Below are positions 19,282 through 30,221 of a DNA stretch of 64,000 nucleotides, one piece after another. The notes beneath the pieces were generated by a model. The model ran no database searches. It was not told where the DNA came from and saw only the letters and a list, made by a program, of their open reading frames with translations. The position numbers were made by a program, and so were the translations under genes. The number at the start of each line of letters is the position of its first letter. The stretch's first letter is position 1. The stretch is from Bradyrhizobium sp. WSM1743 (GTDB lineage: Bacteria; Pseudomonadota; Alphaproteobacteria; Rhizobiales; Xanthobacteraceae): contig NZ_AXAZ01000032.1 of NCBI RefSeq assembly GCF_000473065.1, positions 1 to 64,000 of the forward strand. Direction: 5' to 3'.

Positions 19282-20304
19282 TCAGCGGTAAACGTCGGTC
19301 CAAAGCTCGGCGGCATCCGGCTCGGGATCATGCTGGGCGAAGTCGGCGGACGCGTTGACGATATCGCGTACCTCGGCATCGATCGCCTTCAGATCCTGCT
19401 CGCTGACCTTGGCGTCCAGCAGGCGGTTGCGCACCTGCTCGATCGGATCCTGGTCGTGGCGGACCTTCTCGACCTCCTCGCGCGTGCGATATTTTGCAGG
19501 GTCGGACATCGAATGGCCGCGGTAGCGGTAGGTTTGCATCTCCAGGATGTAGGGGCCCTTGCCGGCACGGCACCAGGCCGCCGCCTCCTCGCCCGCAGCC
19601 TTCACGGCGCGGACGTCCATGCCATCGACCTGCTTGCCGGGAATGTTGAAGGAGGCGCCGCGCTTGGAGAAATCCTGCTGGGCGGAGGCGCGCGAGACCG
19701 AGGTGCCCATGGCGTAGCGGTTGTTCTCGATGACGAAAATCACCGGCAGCTTCCAGAGCTCGGCCATATTGAAGCTCTCATAGACCTGGCCCTGGTTGGC
19801 CGCGCCGTCACCGAAATAGGTGACGCTGACATTGCCGTTGCCGCGATAGTGATTGGCGAACGCGAGACCGGTGCCGAGCGAGACCTGGGCGCCGACGATG
19901 CCATGGCCGCCGTAAAAGTGCTTCTCCTTGCTGAACATATGCATGGAGCCGCCCTTGCCCTTGGAATAGCCGCCCTGGCGGCCCGTGAGCTCGGCCATGA
20001 CGCCGTTGGCGTCCATGCCGGTGGCGAGCATGTGGCCGTGATCGCGATAGCCGGTGATGACCTGATCGCCCTCTTTCAGGGCCATCTGCATGCCGACCAC
20101 CACGGCCTCCTGGCCGATATAGAGGTGGCAGAAGCCGCCGATCGCGCCCATGCCGTAGAGCTGGCCGGCCTTTTCCTCGAACCGCCGGATCAGGAGCATG
20201 TCGCGGAGCGCCTTGAGCTCCTGCTCCCTGGTGAATTCCGGTGGCGAACCGCCGTCGGTCTTGTCCTGTGGAGTGCTTGCGGCGGCTTTCTTGGGTGCGG
20301 CCAT
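19282..20304 (-). CDS. pdhA: Pyruvate dehydrogenase E1 alpha
   Basis: 340 residues. TPP-binding motif [20 protein letters not shown] ending in [25 protein letters not shown] is the substrate-channel region and [15 protein letters not shown] the loop that is phosphorylated in the mitochondrial homologue. First gene of the pdh operon, so the promoter lies upstream of 20304, between here and the repeat at 20.5-20.6 kb. Decarboxylates pyruvate and passes hydroxyethyl to lipoamide. Confidence 0.96.
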   Translation of the reverse strand: MAAPKKAAASTPQDKTDGGSPPEFTREQELKALRDMLLIRRFEEKAGQLYGMGAIGGFCHLYIGQEAVVVGMQMALKEGDQVITGYRDHGHMLATGMDANGVMAELTGRQGGYSKGKGGSMHMFSKEKHFYGGHGIVGAQVSLGTGLAFANHYRGNGNVSVTYFGDGAANQGQVYESFNMAELWKLPVIFVIENNRYAMGTSVSRASAQQDFSKRGASFNIPGKQVDGMDVRAVKAAGEEAAAWCRAGKGPYILEMQTYRYRGHSMSDPAKYRTREEVEKVRHDQDPIEQVRNRLLDAKVSEQDLKAIDAEVRDIVNASADFAQHDPEPDAAELWTDVYR

Positions 20305-20520
20305 AGGAATTCCGGGTCAGAGAAAACTTTCGCCCTCTCTAACCCAACTCAATCGCGCGCGAAAGCACCGCGGCGGCATGGCACGACTTTCATTATGCCG
20401 CACTGCAACGTGATCGAAATATTGGAAAATCTTTGGCGCTGATCGGGCAACAAATCGATGCAGGGCTGCCGCACTCGGAGATTCGTGACCACGTCAAGAA
20501 GGACTGACGTTTCCGCAGCA

Positions 20521-20641
20521 TCATGGCCGGGCTTGTCCCGCCTGCGCGGCCGAAGCCGTTTCGGCGTGGCGAAGGCCCGGCCATCCACGCCTCGCCCCGC
20601 GGCACGAAGGACGTGGGTGCCCGGGACAAGCCCGGGCATAA
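20521..20641. repeat. Long inverted repeat (ATGGCCGGGCTTGTCCCG type)
   Basis: Arms ATGGCCGGGCTTGTCCCG and CGGGACAAGCCCGGGCAT are inverted copies with inner CCGAAGCCGTTTCGG-like hairpin and GGACGTGGGTGCCCGGGAC. A dispersed Bradyrhizobium intergenic element. It lies between the aldehyde dehydrogenase gene and the pdh operon and probably includes the pdh upstream border. Confidence 0.82.
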
Positions 20642-20667
20642 CGACCTCCTGAGTGCGACATCCTCGA

Positions 20668-22185
20668 TCAGAAGAAGCCGAGCTTCTTCGGGCTGTAGCT
20701 GACCAGGAGGTTCTTGGTCTGCTGGTAGTGATCGAGCATCATCTTGTGGGTCTCGCGACCGACGCCCGACTGCTTGTAGCCGCCAAAGGCCGCATGCGCG
20801 GGATAGGCATGATAGCAGTTGGTCCAGACCCGGCCGGCCTGGATCGCCCGGCCGAAGCGGTAGCAGCGATTGGCATCGCGGCTCCAGACGCCGGCACCTA
20901 AGCCGTAGAGCGTGTCATTGGCGATCGCGAGCGCCTCCTCGTCGGTCTTGAAGGTCGTGACTGAGACGACGGGGCCAAAAATCTCCTCCTGGAAGATTCG
21001 CATCTTGTTGTGACCCTCGAACACGGTCGGCTGGACGTAAAAGCCGCCGGCGAGATCGCCGCCGAGCTCGGCGCGTCCGCCACCGGCGAGCACCTTGGCG
21101 CCCTCCTGCTTGCCGATGTCGATATAGGAGAGGATCTTGGACAGCTGCTCGCTGGAGGCCTGGGCGCCGATCATGGTGATGGCATCGCGCGGATCGCCCT
21201 GCTTGATCGCTGCGACGCGCTTCAGCGCCCGCTCCATGAAGCGGTCGTAGATGTCGGCGTGGACCAGCGCCCGGCTCGGACAGGTGCAGACCTCGCCCTG
21301 GTTCAGCGCGAACATGACGAAGCCTTCGATCGCCTTGTCGAAAAAGTCGTCGTCCTCGGCGGTGACGTCCTTGAAGAAGATGTTCGGCGATTTGCCGCCG
21401 AGCTCCAGCGTAACAGGGATGAGGTTCTGGCTGGCGTACTGCATGATCAGCCGGCCCGTCGTGGTCTCGCCGGTGAAGGCGATCTTGGCAATGCGCGGGC
21501 TGGACGCCAGCGGCTTGCCGGCCTCGAGGCCAAAACCGTTGACAATGTTGAGCACGCTAGGCGGCAGGATGTCGGCGATGATCTCGGCCCAGACCATGAT
21601 CGAGGCCGGGGTCTGCTCGGCGGGCTTGAGCACGACGCAATTGCCGGCAGCGAGCGCCGGCGCGAGCTTCCAGCACGCCATCAGCAGCGGGAAGTTCCAG
21701 GGAATGATCTGGCCGACCACGCCGAGCGGCTCGTGGAAATGATAGGCGATGGTGTCGTGGTCGATCTCGCCGATCGAGCCTTCCTGGGCGCGGACGACAC
21801 CGGCGAAATAGCGGAAATGGTCGATGGCGAGCGGCAGGTCGGCGGCGCGGGTCTCGCGGATCGGCTTGCCGTTGTCCCAGGTCTCGGCGATGGCAAGGCG
21901 CTCGAGATTGTCTTCCATGTGATCGGCAATCTTGTTCAGGATCGCGGCGCGCTCGGCGACGCTGGTGCGGCCCCAGGCGGCCTTGGCGGCATGCGCCGCG
22001 TCGAGCGCCGCCTCGACGTCCTGCGCGTCGGACCGCGCGATCTTGCAGACGACCTGGCCGGTCAGCGGCGAGGCATTGTCGAAATATTTGCCCGAGATCG
22101 GCGCCACGAACTTGCCGCCGATGAAATTGTCGTAGCGTTCGGCAAAGGGAACTTTGGTGACGCTGAGGAATTCCACCTTGTTCAT
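20668..22185 (-). CDS. NAD-dependent aldehyde dehydrogenase (acetaldehyde/ExaC type)
   Basis: 505 residues, normal for the family. NAD-binding and catalytic features: [29 protein letters not shown] (Glu of the active site within [12 protein letters not shown]), and catalytic Cys in [11 protein letters not shown]. The CTCPSR form with two Cys residues and the C-terminal KKLGFF are characteristic of the acetaldehyde/ExaC-type group, which are commonly controlled by AcoR/AcoK-like regulators, and such a regulator gene lies immediately upstream. Probably oxidises acetaldehyde or other short aldehydes in alcohol catabolism. Confidence 0.92.
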   Translation of the reverse strand: MNKVEFLSVTKVPFAERYDNFIGGKFVAPISGKYFDNASPLTGQVVCKIARSDAQDVEAALDAAHAAKAAWGRTSVAERAAILNKIADHMEDNLERLAIAETWDNGKPIRETRAADLPLAIDHFRYFAGVVRAQEGSIGEIDHDTIAYHFHEPLGVVGQIIPWNFPLLMACWKLAPALAAGNCVVLKPAEQTPASIMVWAEIIADILPPSVLNIVNGFGLEAGKPLASSPRIAKIAFTGETTTGRLIMQYASQNLIPVTLELGGKSPNIFFKDVTAEDDDFFDKAIEGFVMFALNQGEVCTCPSRALVHADIYDRFMERALKRVAAIKQGDPRDAITMIGAQASSEQLSKILSYIDIGKQEGAKVLAGGGRAELGGDLAGGFYVQPTVFEGHNKMRIFQEEIFGPVVSVTTFKTDEEALAIANDTLYGLGAGVWSRDANRCYRFGRAIQAGRVWTNCYHAYPAHAAFGGYKQSGVGRETHKMMLDHYQQTKNLLVSYSPKKLGFF

Positions 22186-22302
22186 TGATCACTCCCGATG
22201 TTTGCTGTTTGCGCAATTCGTCGCGTGGCCCGCGACTTGCGCCGACGATGTCGTGGGAGGTGTTGTCTGTCAGCCCGGCGGGAAGCGATGGCGGGGCCGA
22301 CC

Positions 22303-22320
22303 TGTCGCAGTTCTGCGACA
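22303..22320. promoter_or_regulatory. Perfect palindrome upstream of aldehyde dehydrogenase
   Basis: TGTCGCA-GTTC-TGCGACA is a perfect 7-bp inverted repeat 118 bases before the aldehyde dehydrogenase start. Fis-type regulators of the AcoR group bind dyads at such distances, so this is the best operator candidate for the adjacent regulator. I looked for a sigma-54 -24/-12 element between it and the start and found none with correct spacing. Confidence 0.5.
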
Positions 22321-22375
22321 GTCGCACTGGCCCGCTACAAGCAAGGGGCGATTGGGGCGCCTGCGGTTTCCACAT

Positions 22376-22455
22376 CGTCATTGCGAGCGCAGCGAAACAA
22401 TCCAGAATCTTTCCGCGGAAGGACTCTGTATTGCTTGGCTGCGCTCGCAATGACG
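22376..22455. repeat. Inverted repeat (CGTCATTGCGAGCGCAGC type)
   Basis: Arms CGTCATTGCGAGCGCAGCGA and GCTGCGCTCGCAATGACG flank a core containing TCCAGAATC and TTCCGCGGAA. Another dispersed element of the kind found in Bradyrhizobium genomes, between the regulator and the aldehyde dehydrogenase gene. Confidence 0.82.
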
Positions 22456-22474
22456 ATCGAGGAGATAGCGCGGC

Positions 22475-23437
22475 TCAGTGGTTCAGCTCGAACCGCTTCA
22501 GCTTCCTGTGCAACGTGGCGCGGCTGACGCCGAGAGCCTTGGCAGCTGCCGAGACATTGCCGCCGGCGCGGAGCAGCGCGCGCTGCAACACCGCGCGCTG
22601 GCCGCCGGCAAGGTGATCGCGCGCGGTATCGCCGCCGAGAAGGTCGGCGGCAGGCACCGGCTGCAAGGCCCGGCCGGGCGCGATTCCGAGCGCCACCCGG
22701 GCGGAGCGGGTGGCGCCGATCACGAGGTCGTCCGCATCGACCGCAACGAGACCGCCGCAACTTCCATCCGCAGCTTGCGTCAGCACGATACGGGTATGGG
22801 CAAAAGCCTTTCGAAACAGGTCGGCCTCGATCCGCTTGGCCGCCTCGCCCGCCGCCAAAGCGATCAGGCTGGCGAAGGCGTCGGTGCGGTCGGCGCGGCA
22901 GGAGGAGACGTCGAGCACGCCCGCGAGCGCCGCTTCATGGTCGTAGATCGGAACGGCCGTGCAGCTCAGCAGCGTATTGCGGGCAAAGAAGTGCTGGTCG
23001 CGATCGATCGTCAATGGACGCTGCTCGACGAGGCAAGTGCCGATGCCGTTGGTGCCCTCATGCTCCTCGCTCCAGAGCGCACCGGTCCACAGGCCCCAAG
23101 ACTGAAACGTCGCATCGTCCGCCACCGTGCCGCGACGATCGACCGGCACGCCATCGCGGTCGGCGAGCAGCACGCAGCAGCCGGCGGCGCCGACGGCCTG
23201 ATAAAGCCGATCCATCGCGCCTTGCGTGGCGGCCAGAAGCGGCGCGATGCGCTCGCGCGCCTGGTGCAGCTCAGCTTCCGTCAGCCGCATCGGCGCGCTG
23301 TGGCCACCGGGATCGAGATGATGCAATCTCGAGGAACGGCGCCACGAGGCCACGAGCGCGGACCGAGCCGCCTGGCCTGACGCGATGGCGGCCTCGACGC
23401 GGGCCGCGTGATGCCGGGGCATTGACCCATTCACCAC
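22475..23437 (-). CDS. AcoR-like GAF/Fis-HTH regulator lacking AAA+ domain
   Basis: 320 residues from a GTG at 23437 with a GGAGGAAACA ribosome site. N-terminal region (about 1-60) resembles the AcoR helical cap (SWRRSSRLH); a GAF-type sensor follows at about 70-190 (GTNGIGTCLVEQRPL, HFFARNTLLSCTAVPIYDH), and the C-terminus is a Fis-type HTH (GNVSAAAKALGVSRATLHRK). The sigma-54 AAA+ ATPase that AcoR has between GAF and HTH is absent (no GAFTGA, no Walker motifs). So it should act at sigma-70 promoters or as a repressor. Same strand and upstream of the aldehyde dehydrogenase, its probable target. Confidence 0.82.
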   Translation of the reverse strand: MVNGSMPRHHAARVEAAIASGQAARSALVASWRRSSRLHHLDPGGHSAPMRLTEAELHQARERIAPLLAATQGAMDRLYQAVGAAGCCVLLADRDGVPVDRRGTVADDATFQSWGLWTGALWSEEHEGTNGIGTCLVEQRPLTIDRDQHFFARNTLLSCTAVPIYDHEAALAGVLDVSSCRADRTDAFASLIALAAGEAAKRIEADLFRKAFAHTRIVLTQAADGSCGGLVAVDADDLVIGATRSARVALGIAPGRALQPVPAADLLGGDTARDHLAGGQRAVLQRALLRAGGNVSAAAKALGVSRATLHRKLKRFELNH

Positions 23438-23635
23438 TGTTTCCTCCGGAGGGCAGTCTAGAACGTGCCGGTGCTGCCCGGTTGATCTGCGTCAACTTCG
23501 GCATGCACCATAGAAGCCATGTGCCAGCGACGGTGCTGCCGTCAAGGTGTCCGCCCGGTTCCGGGCTTACGACCTTCGCAGGAGCATCGGTTTCGGCAGC
23601 GGCTTTTGGTGCCGCTTTCGAAAGCTGCGGATGTG

Positions 23636-23953
23636 CTAATTCGCCGGGATCATCCGAACGAGATCGCGCGGATTGACATAATCGAGCTGGAAGCGCGCCC
23701 GCTCGTCCAGCATGTCGGGGTCGATCTTCTCGGACCGCAGCAGCGACACCCGCTGCTCGCTCCTGGCGCGCTCACGCTTGAGCTGGGCCAGCTCGCTGGT
23801 CAGCGCGATGATTTCCTGGTCGAGCTCCTGGCGGGCGTTGAGGCCGTATTTGCCGGTATAGGCGTTGATGCCGAAATAGCCGACGATCGCCGCCGCCATC
23901 GCGTAGAGGGCAAGACCGGTCAGGATCGATTTCAGGCGCGCGCGGGAGACCAT
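23636..23953 (-). CDS. ftsB: Septum formation initiator FtsB/DivIC
   Basis: 105 residues from the ATG at 23953. A membrane helix at about 12-28 (LALYAMAAAIVGYFGINAY) is followed by a coiled coil (about 35-75, LDQEIIALTSELAQLKRERA) and a short conserved tail (LDERARFQLDYVNPRDLVRM). FtsB bridges FtsL and FtsQ in the divisome. In alphaproteobacteria it usually lies between eno and pdhA, and here the three are in that order but separated by other genes. Confidence 0.88.
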   Translation of the reverse strand: MVSRARLKSILTGLALYAMAAAIVGYFGINAYTGKYGLNARQELDQEIIALTSELAQLKRERARSEQRVSLLRSEKIDPDMLDERARFQLDYVNPRDLVRMIPAN

Positions 23954-24004
23954 CCTGGGAAGATGGGACAGGTTGGTTAAGGGAGTGCTAATTCCAAGAT
24001 AGAG

Positions 24005-24104
24005 GTCATTCCGGGGCGGCTCGAAGAGCCGAACCCGGAATCTCGAGATTCTCAGGTGCGCAATTGCGCACCATAGTTCGATGCTCCGCACGCCCCGGAA
24101 TGAC
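24005..24104. repeat. Inverted repeat (GTCATTCCGGGGCG type)
   Basis: Arms GTCATTCCGGGGCG and CGCCCCGGAATGAC enclose AACCCGGAATCTCGAGATTC and GGTGCGCAATTGCGCACC hairpins. A dispersed intergenic element, immediately downstream of the FMN reductase gene and before ftsB. Confidence 0.85.
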
Positions 24105-24113
24105 GCCACCCTT

Positions 24114-24665
24114 TTAGCCTTGATGTTTCGACACGTGCGCAGCGAAGGCTTCGATGTATTGCAGCAGCACGGACTTGAGCGAGTCCTTGGTCAGGTTGCC
24201 GTCGGCGTCGAAGGCGTCGCCGATACCGTTGAGGTAGATCTCCGGCTGCTGGAGGATCGGACCGGAAATGCCCGGCAGGATGGTCTGCAGATGCTTGGCC
24301 GCGCTGACGCCGCCGAGCGGCCCCGGCGAGTTGGAGATGATGCCGACCGGCTTGCCGAGGAACGAGCTCTTGCCATAGGGCCGCGAGGCGACGTCGATGG
24401 CGTTCTTGAGAACGCCCGGGATCGAGCGGTTGTATTCGGGCGTGACGAACAGGACGCCGTTCGACTTCTGGAGCTTCTCGCGGAAGGCGAGCCAGTCCGC
24501 GGGCGGCGCGCCCTCGAGGTCCTGGTTGAAGAACGAGATGCCCGCCGGCGTGATGACCTCGAGCTTGAGCGAGCCAGGCGCGAGCTTGGCGAGCGCATTG
24601 GCGATCTTGAGCGAGAAGCCGTCCTTGCGCAGGCTGCCGGCGATCACGACGATATTGTAGGCCAT
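24114..24665 (-). CDS. NAD(P)H-dependent FMN reductase
   Basis: 183 residues from the ATG at 24665. Flavodoxin-like fold of the NADPH-dependent FMN reductase/azoreductase group: phosphate loop AGSLRKDGFSLKIANAL, then VTPEYNRSIPGVLKNAIDVA and NSPGPLGGVSAAKHLQ. Reduces FMN or quinones/azo compounds with NADPH in the cytosol. Stands alone; the repeat element 10 bases downstream probably ends the unit. Confidence 0.87.
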   Translation of the reverse strand: MAYNIVVIAGSLRKDGFSLKIANALAKLAPGSLKLEVITPAGISFFNQDLEGAPPADWLAFREKLQKSNGVLFVTPEYNRSIPGVLKNAIDVASRPYGKSSFLGKPVGIISNSPGPLGGVSAAKHLQTILPGISGPILQQPEIYLNGIGDAFDADGNLTKDSLKSVLLQYIEAFAAHVSKHQG

Positions 24666-24783
24666 TGAGTGTCCTTGAGGCTTGAGCGGGAATACCGGGA
24701 AAGCACTTAAGGCATCAGGGCCGATAGATGCAAGTGCATGGACTGGCTCGATTTGGAAACGCTGTGTTTCGCGAAAGTGGCCG

Positions 24784-24870
24784 GTAGCCCGGATGGAGCG
24801 CACAGCGAAATCCGGGGTCTTGCCACAAGCGACAGAGGTCCCGGATTTCGCTGCGCTCCATCCAGGCTAC
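24784..24870. repeat. Inverted repeat (GTAGCCCGGATGGAGCG type)
   Basis: Arms GTAGCCCGGATGGAGCGCAC and GCGCTCCATCCAGGCTAC, with inner CGAAATCCGGG / CCCGGATTTCG copies, form a nearly complete long hairpin. A dispersed element between FMN reductase and the metallo-beta-lactamase-fold gene. Confidence 0.85.
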
Positions 24871-24884
24871 GATTCCAAAACAAT

Positions 24885-24906
24885 CGGGCCGCCAAGCGGC
24901 GGCCCG
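24885..24906 (-). terminator. Rho-independent-like terminator
   Basis: A perfect 9-bp stem CGGGCCGCC-AAGC-GGCGGCCCG is followed, in the minus direction, by ATTGTTTT. It lies 28 bases after the stop of the metallo-beta-lactamase-fold gene. Confidence 0.72.
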
Positions 24907-24933
24907 AACGTTCGCGCAAGTCTGCAAATCAAA

Positions 24934-25932
24934 TCAGATCGTCGGATTCCACGCCGACGGGATCAGGCGATATTTGGCGCCGTCCTTCTCCACATGGCCG
25001 ACCGAGGGGAAGGCGAAGTGGAAGCCGATGACGGTCGCCTTCTCCGCTGCCGCCAAATCGTAGAACTTGTGGCGCGTCGCCTGCGCCATCGCGGCATCGT
25101 TGTCAAACATCACGTGCCAGTCCGGATTGCGCAGGAAGAATTCGGGGATGTTGGTGACGTCGGACTGGATCAGCACCTTGGCATCGCCAGAGGCGACCGC
25201 GAACGAGGTGTGCCCCGGCGTATGGCCGGGTGTCGCGATCGAGGTGATGCCGGGCGCGACCTCCTTGCCCCACTCGTACTTGGTCACCTTGGACTCGAGG
25301 CCGGCGAAGGTCTTCTTCACATTGGCGAAGTAGTTCTTCATCATCGGGTTGGACTCGGCCTTGGCGGCATTGTCCTCGCTGGTCCAGAACTCCCAGTCCT
25401 TGCCCGGCACCATGATCTCTGCATTCGGGAAGGCCAGCGCGCCATCGGCGAGACGGATGCCGTTGGTATGGTCGGGATGCAGATGCGACAGCAGCACGAC
25501 GTCGATGTTCTTCGGGTCGACGCCGGCGGCAGCAAGGTTTTGCAAGGTGCGGCCGACCGCACCCTTGCTCGCCTCGAAATTCGCAATGCCGTTGCCGGTA
25601 TCGATCAGCACGAGCTTGGAGCCGGTGTTGATGAGCTGCGGGTTGAACGGCACCCTGACCATGCCCTTCGGCATGTAAGCCGCCTCGCCTGCGGCCAGAG
25701 CCTCGTCCTTCGGAATGTTGGCGACGAACTTGTCCGGCATCGGGAAGGTGCGCGCGCCGTCATTGATCGAGGTGCACTCGAAGCTGCCGACCTTGTAGCG
25801 GTAGAAGCCCGGCGCCTGCGTCCCGGCTGGCGGCACTGAGGCGTTGGCAGTGATGGGGCCAAGCCCGGTAATGGCAGCCGCGCCCATGGCGGCCGCGCCT
25901 GCGAGCAGGTGACGGCGATTGAGATCGGTCAT
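24934..25932 (-). CDS. Tat-exported metallo-beta-lactamase-fold hydrolase
   Basis: 332 residues. A twin-arginine signal at the N-terminus (MTDLNRRHLLAGAAAMGAAA), then an MBL fold with the zinc motif SHLHPDHTNG at about residue 150, TPGHTPGHTSF and a second-site Asp in QSDVTNIPEF. The N-terminal YRYKVGSFECTSINDG opening is the type of N-acyl homoserine lactonase/glyoxalase-like hydrolases, but the substrate is not decided. Single gene with its own terminator. Export by Tat suggests a folded metalloenzyme in the periplasm. Confidence 0.87.
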   Translation of the reverse strand: MTDLNRRHLLAGAAAMGAAAITGLGPITANASVPPAGTQAPGFYRYKVGSFECTSINDGARTFPMPDKFVANIPKDEALAAGEAAYMPKGMVRVPFNPQLINTGSKLVLIDTGNGIANFEASKGAVGRTLQNLAAAGVDPKNIDVVLLSHLHPDHTNGIRLADGALAFPNAEIMVPGKDWEFWTSEDNAAKAESNPMMKNYFANVKKTFAGLESKVTKYEWGKEVAPGITSIATPGHTPGHTSFAVASGDAKVLIQSDVTNIPEFFLRNPDWHVMFDNDAAMAQATRHKFYDLAAAEKATVIGFHFAFPSVGHVEKDGAKYRLIPSAWNPTI

Positions 25933-26048
25933 GGAAAGTCCCTTCTGAGCGCCTTGCGGTTTTTCCGCTTCAAATGGCGGCGGAATAATCTCCGGCTTCG
26001 CTCAGAAGGCAAGACCTTCCTTCGGTGACGTGCCGTCGCACATCAGGA

Positions 26049-27182
26049 TTATTTATTTGGGTTGATGAGGAATTTTTCGCCGGTGGCGCGTTTGGCGTAC
26101 ACCGCGATGTTGGCGGGATCGAGCGCCTCGGCAAGCGACACCACCTTGGTGTAGTGGCTGGCGAAGGTGGTCTTCAGCTCGGACGCCACGCGCTGGCGCA
26201 GGCGGCCGATCTCGGCCGGACCGATCTTCTGAAGGAATGGCGTGAGCAGCCAGCCGCCGACGCCCCAGGAGAGGCCGAACGAGCGGTTCAGCTCCGTCGG
26301 CCGCGTGTCGAGGCTGCCATAGATGTAGACCTGCTTGTACACGTTGGAGCCGTAGCGGCTGTACTCTTTCGCGGTCTTGTTGGCCGCAACTTCCATCGCG
26401 GTCAGAATCTGGCTCGCCAGCTTGCCGCCGCCGATGGCATCGAAGGCGATGGTGGCGCCGGTCTCGACCAGTGCGTTGGTGAGATCGTCCATGAAGCTCG
26501 GCGCGCTGGAATCCACGACGTATTTGGCGCCGATCTTGTGCAGGATGTCAGCCTGCTCCTTGCTCCTGACGATGTTGACGAGGCCGATGCCGTCCTTGAT
26601 GCAGATCTTGTTGAGCATCTGGCCGAGATTGGAGGCGGCGGCCGTGTGCACGAGCGCCTTGTGATTCTCCCGCCGCATCGTCTCGGTCATGCCGAGTGCT
26701 GTCAGTGGATTGACGAACCAGGAGGCACCGTCCGCCGCCGTGGTGCCCGCCGGCAGCTCCATGACGTCGCGGACCTTGAGCACGCGGTACTGCGTGTACA
26801 TTGCTCCGCCGATCATCGACACCGTCTTGCCCATCAGCGCTTTCGCCGCGTCCGACGAGCCGGTCCGGATCACCGTGCCGGCGCCCTCATTGCCGACCGG
26901 CAGTGACTGATCGAACCTGGCCGCCATCGTCCGCATCGCCGCCTCCGGCATCGTGGCGGTGATGACCGGCATCTCCTTGGTGCCGGAGGCCTTGGCGGCC
27001 GCCATGTCGGCTGCCCCGATCAGGAGCCCGAGGTCGGATGGGTTGATCGGGGTGGCTTCGACGCGAACCACGACCTCATCATCGGCCGGCTCCGGCGTCG
27101 GGACGTTCACGAGAGACAATTCCAGCTCGCCGCTCTTCTTCAGCAGCGAACGCAGTTCCAGTCCCGACTTGCCGTCGCTCAT
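26049..27182 (-). CDS. Zinc-independent MDR family oxidoreductase (quinone reductase-like)
   Basis: 377 residues from the ATG at 27182. Medium-chain dehydrogenase/reductase with N-terminal GroES-like domain (VVRVEATPINPSDLGLL, PVGNEGAGTVI) and a Rossmann domain (HTAAASNLGQMLNKICIK, FDAIGGGKLASQIL). Catalytic zinc Cys/His ligands are absent, as in quinone oxidoreductases (NADPH:quinone or enoyl-reductase types). Forty-odd bases downstream of eno on the same strand; possibly co-transcribed. Substrate unknown. Confidence 0.85.
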   Translation of the reverse strand: MSDGKSGLELRSLLKKSGELELSLVNVPTPEPADDEVVVRVEATPINPSDLGLLIGAADMAAAKASGTKEMPVITATMPEAAMRTMAARFDQSLPVGNEGAGTVIRTGSSDAAKALMGKTVSMIGGAMYTQYRVLKVRDVMELPAGTTAADGASWFVNPLTALGMTETMRRENHKALVHTAAASNLGQMLNKICIKDGIGLVNIVRSKEQADILHKIGAKYVVDSSAPSFMDDLTNALVETGATIAFDAIGGGKLASQILTAMEVAANKTAKEYSRYGSNVYKQVYIYGSLDTRPTELNRSFGLSWGVGGWLLTPFLQKIGPAEIGRLRQRVASELKTTFASHYTKVVSLAEALDPANIAVYAKRATGEKFLINPNK

Positions 27183-27226
27183 TTCGATCCTCCCCTGTCC
27201 ATCTTTTCCCCGGCCGAGGCGCCGGC

Positions 27227-28528
<1,302 letters not shown>

Positions 28529-28684
28529 TTAGGGCTGATCGGTGCCGCGGGTCTTACACGGGCCGCAAGCAAATGTGAACGCTTGGACGAGCCGCTTCGA
28601 CTGACGCGTGAAGCGCCTCAGATTATGCTCGACCGCATCTGGTCCGCGTGCCCAACCTCAATCTGAAACAGTCGGGGTAACGCC

Positions 28685-29662
28685 ATGAATCGCCGCCAGT
28701 TTCTCGCTTCGGGCGCTGCACTGTTCGCCGCCCGCCCAGGTTTTGCGCAGGAAGGCCCGTTCCGGACAAAATACTATCCCATCAGCCCGGGCATCGGCCT
28801 GCATGATCTCACGCCCGCCCCTGACGGCATGGTCTGGTTCACCGCACAGGGTAAGGGCCTGCTCGGCAGGCTCGATCCACGAGATGGCACTTTCAAGACC
28901 GTCAGCCTCGGCCAGGGCGCAGCGCCGCACGGCGTGACCATCGGGCCCGACGGCGCCCCCTGGATCACCGAGGGCGGCCAGAACGCGATCGCGCGGGTCG
29001 ACCCCGGCGATCTCAAGGTGACGCTGTTCCGCCTCCCCGAGAAATTCGCGCAGGCCAATCTCAACACCGGCGTCTTCGACAAGCAAGGCACCTACTGGTT
29101 CACAGGACAGTCCGGTTATTACGGCCGGCTTGTGCCGAAGACCGGAGAGATGACGGTCTTCAAGGCACCAAAGGGCATCGGGCCTTATGGCATCACCGTG
29201 ACGCCCAAGGGCGACATCTGGTACGCCTCGCTTGCCGGCAGCTACATCGCCAAAGTCGATCTTGCGACCGGCAATGCCGGCGTCGTGCAGCCGCCGACAC
29301 CGAATGCGGGCTCACGCCGCGTTTGGTCGGATTCGAAGGGCCGGATCTGGGTCAGCGAGTGGAACAGCGGCCATGTGTCGGTGCATGATCCCGCCGACGG
29401 CTCCTGGAAGACCTGGAAGCTGCCGGGCGAACGCCCCCGCGCCTACGCGGTCTATGTTGATGATAAGGACAAGGTCTGGCTGAGCGATTTCTCTGCCAAT
29501 GCCATCGTCCGCTTCGATCCTGCCACTGAAAAGTTCAACGTCTTCGTCAGCGACAAGGCGAATGCCGCCGTGCGCCAGCTCGACGGCAGGCCGGGCGAGC
29601 TCTGGGGCTGCGAGTCCGGCAACGATCGGATCGTCATGATCCAGACAATCGCCGCCGGTTGA
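28685..29662 (+). CDS. Vgb/SMP-30-like beta-propeller protein, exported
   Basis: 325 residues. A signal peptide with two Arg residues near the start ([20 protein letters not shown]) suggests Tat export. The rest consists of repeated blades ([67 protein letters not shown]), the pattern of virginiamycin B lyase (Vgb)-like propellers. A resistance lyase function is not implied; most such proteins are uncharacterised. Ribosome site is weak; ATG 28685 is fixed by the signal peptide. Confidence 0.8.
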   Translation: MNRRQFLASGAALFAARPGFAQEGPFRTKYYPISPGIGLHDLTPAPDGMVWFTAQGKGLLGRLDPRDGTFKTVSLGQGAAPHGVTIGPDGAPWITEGGQNAIARVDPGDLKVTLFRLPEKFAQANLNTGVFDKQGTYWFTGQSGYYGRLVPKTGEMTVFKAPKGIGPYGITVTPKGDIWYASLAGSYIAKVDLATGNAGVVQPPTPNAGSRRVWSDSKGRIWVSEWNSGHVSVHDPADGSWKTWKLPGERPRAYAVYVDDKDKVWLSDFSANAIVRFDPATEKFNVFVSDKANAAVRQLDGRPGELWGCESGNDRIVMIQTIAAG

Positions 29663-29714
29663 CGGCAGCGGCATTTGCGTCCATCCCGGCATCCGAAAAC
29701 AGGATGTGACGACG

Positions 29715-30167
29715 ATGGCGAAAAAGTCCCTTCAGCTCGGCCGCGCGGTCGAGTGGCCGCACACACCGGAAGAAGCCCAGCTCGACCGCGTGCGCAATCC
29801 GCAAAAGGGCACCGATTACCTGGTGCGCTTCACCGTGCCGGAATTCACCTCGCTCTGCCCGGTCACGGGCCAGCCGGATTTCGCGCATCTGATGATCGAC
29901 TACGCGCCGGGTGCGTGGCTGCTGGAGTCGAAATCCCTCAAGCTTTACATCGCGAGCTTCCGCAATCACGGCGCCTTCCACGAGGACTGCACCGTCCTGA
30001 TCGGCAAGCGCATCGCTTCCGAGATCAAGCCGAAATGGCTACGCATCGGCGGTTACTGGTATCCGCGCGGCGGTATCCCCATCGACGTGTTCTGGCAGAC
30101 CGGCCGCGTGCCGAAAGGCCTGTGGGTGCCAGAACAGGGCGTCGCGCCCTATCGCGGGCGGGGTTGA
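29715..30167 (+). CDS. queF: NADPH-dependent 7-cyano-7-deazaguanine reductase
   Basis: Reduces preQ0 to preQ1 in queuosine synthesis. 150 residues, the short unimodular QueF type. Catalytic Cys is C48 in [13 protein letters not shown] with D55; the QueF motif [20 protein letters not shown] lies at about 70-95. I use the ATG at 29715, which has an AGGA ribosome site 10 bases before it, instead of the GTG at 29706, which is too close to it. The 3' 135 bases are nearly duplicated 3.8 kb downstream as a fragment. Confidence 0.95.
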   Translation: MAKKSLQLGRAVEWPHTPEEAQLDRVRNPQKGTDYLVRFTVPEFTSLCPVTGQPDFAHLMIDYAPGAWLLESKSLKLYIASFRNHGAFHEDCTVLIGKRIASEIKPKWLRIGGYWYPRGGIPIDVFWQTGRVPKGLWVPEQGVAPYRGRG

Positions 30168-30221
30168 GCCTCGGGCGTGAGCGCGCAATGCCGCGGGGCA
30201 AGCAAGCGTCGCAAGCGGTAT

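Noticed and set aside
22186-22302. Sigma-54 promoter for the aldehyde dehydrogenase
   Set aside because: A GGCCAC and a TTGC are present but their spacing is about 4 bases too long, and the neighbouring regulator lacks the sigma-54 ATPase.
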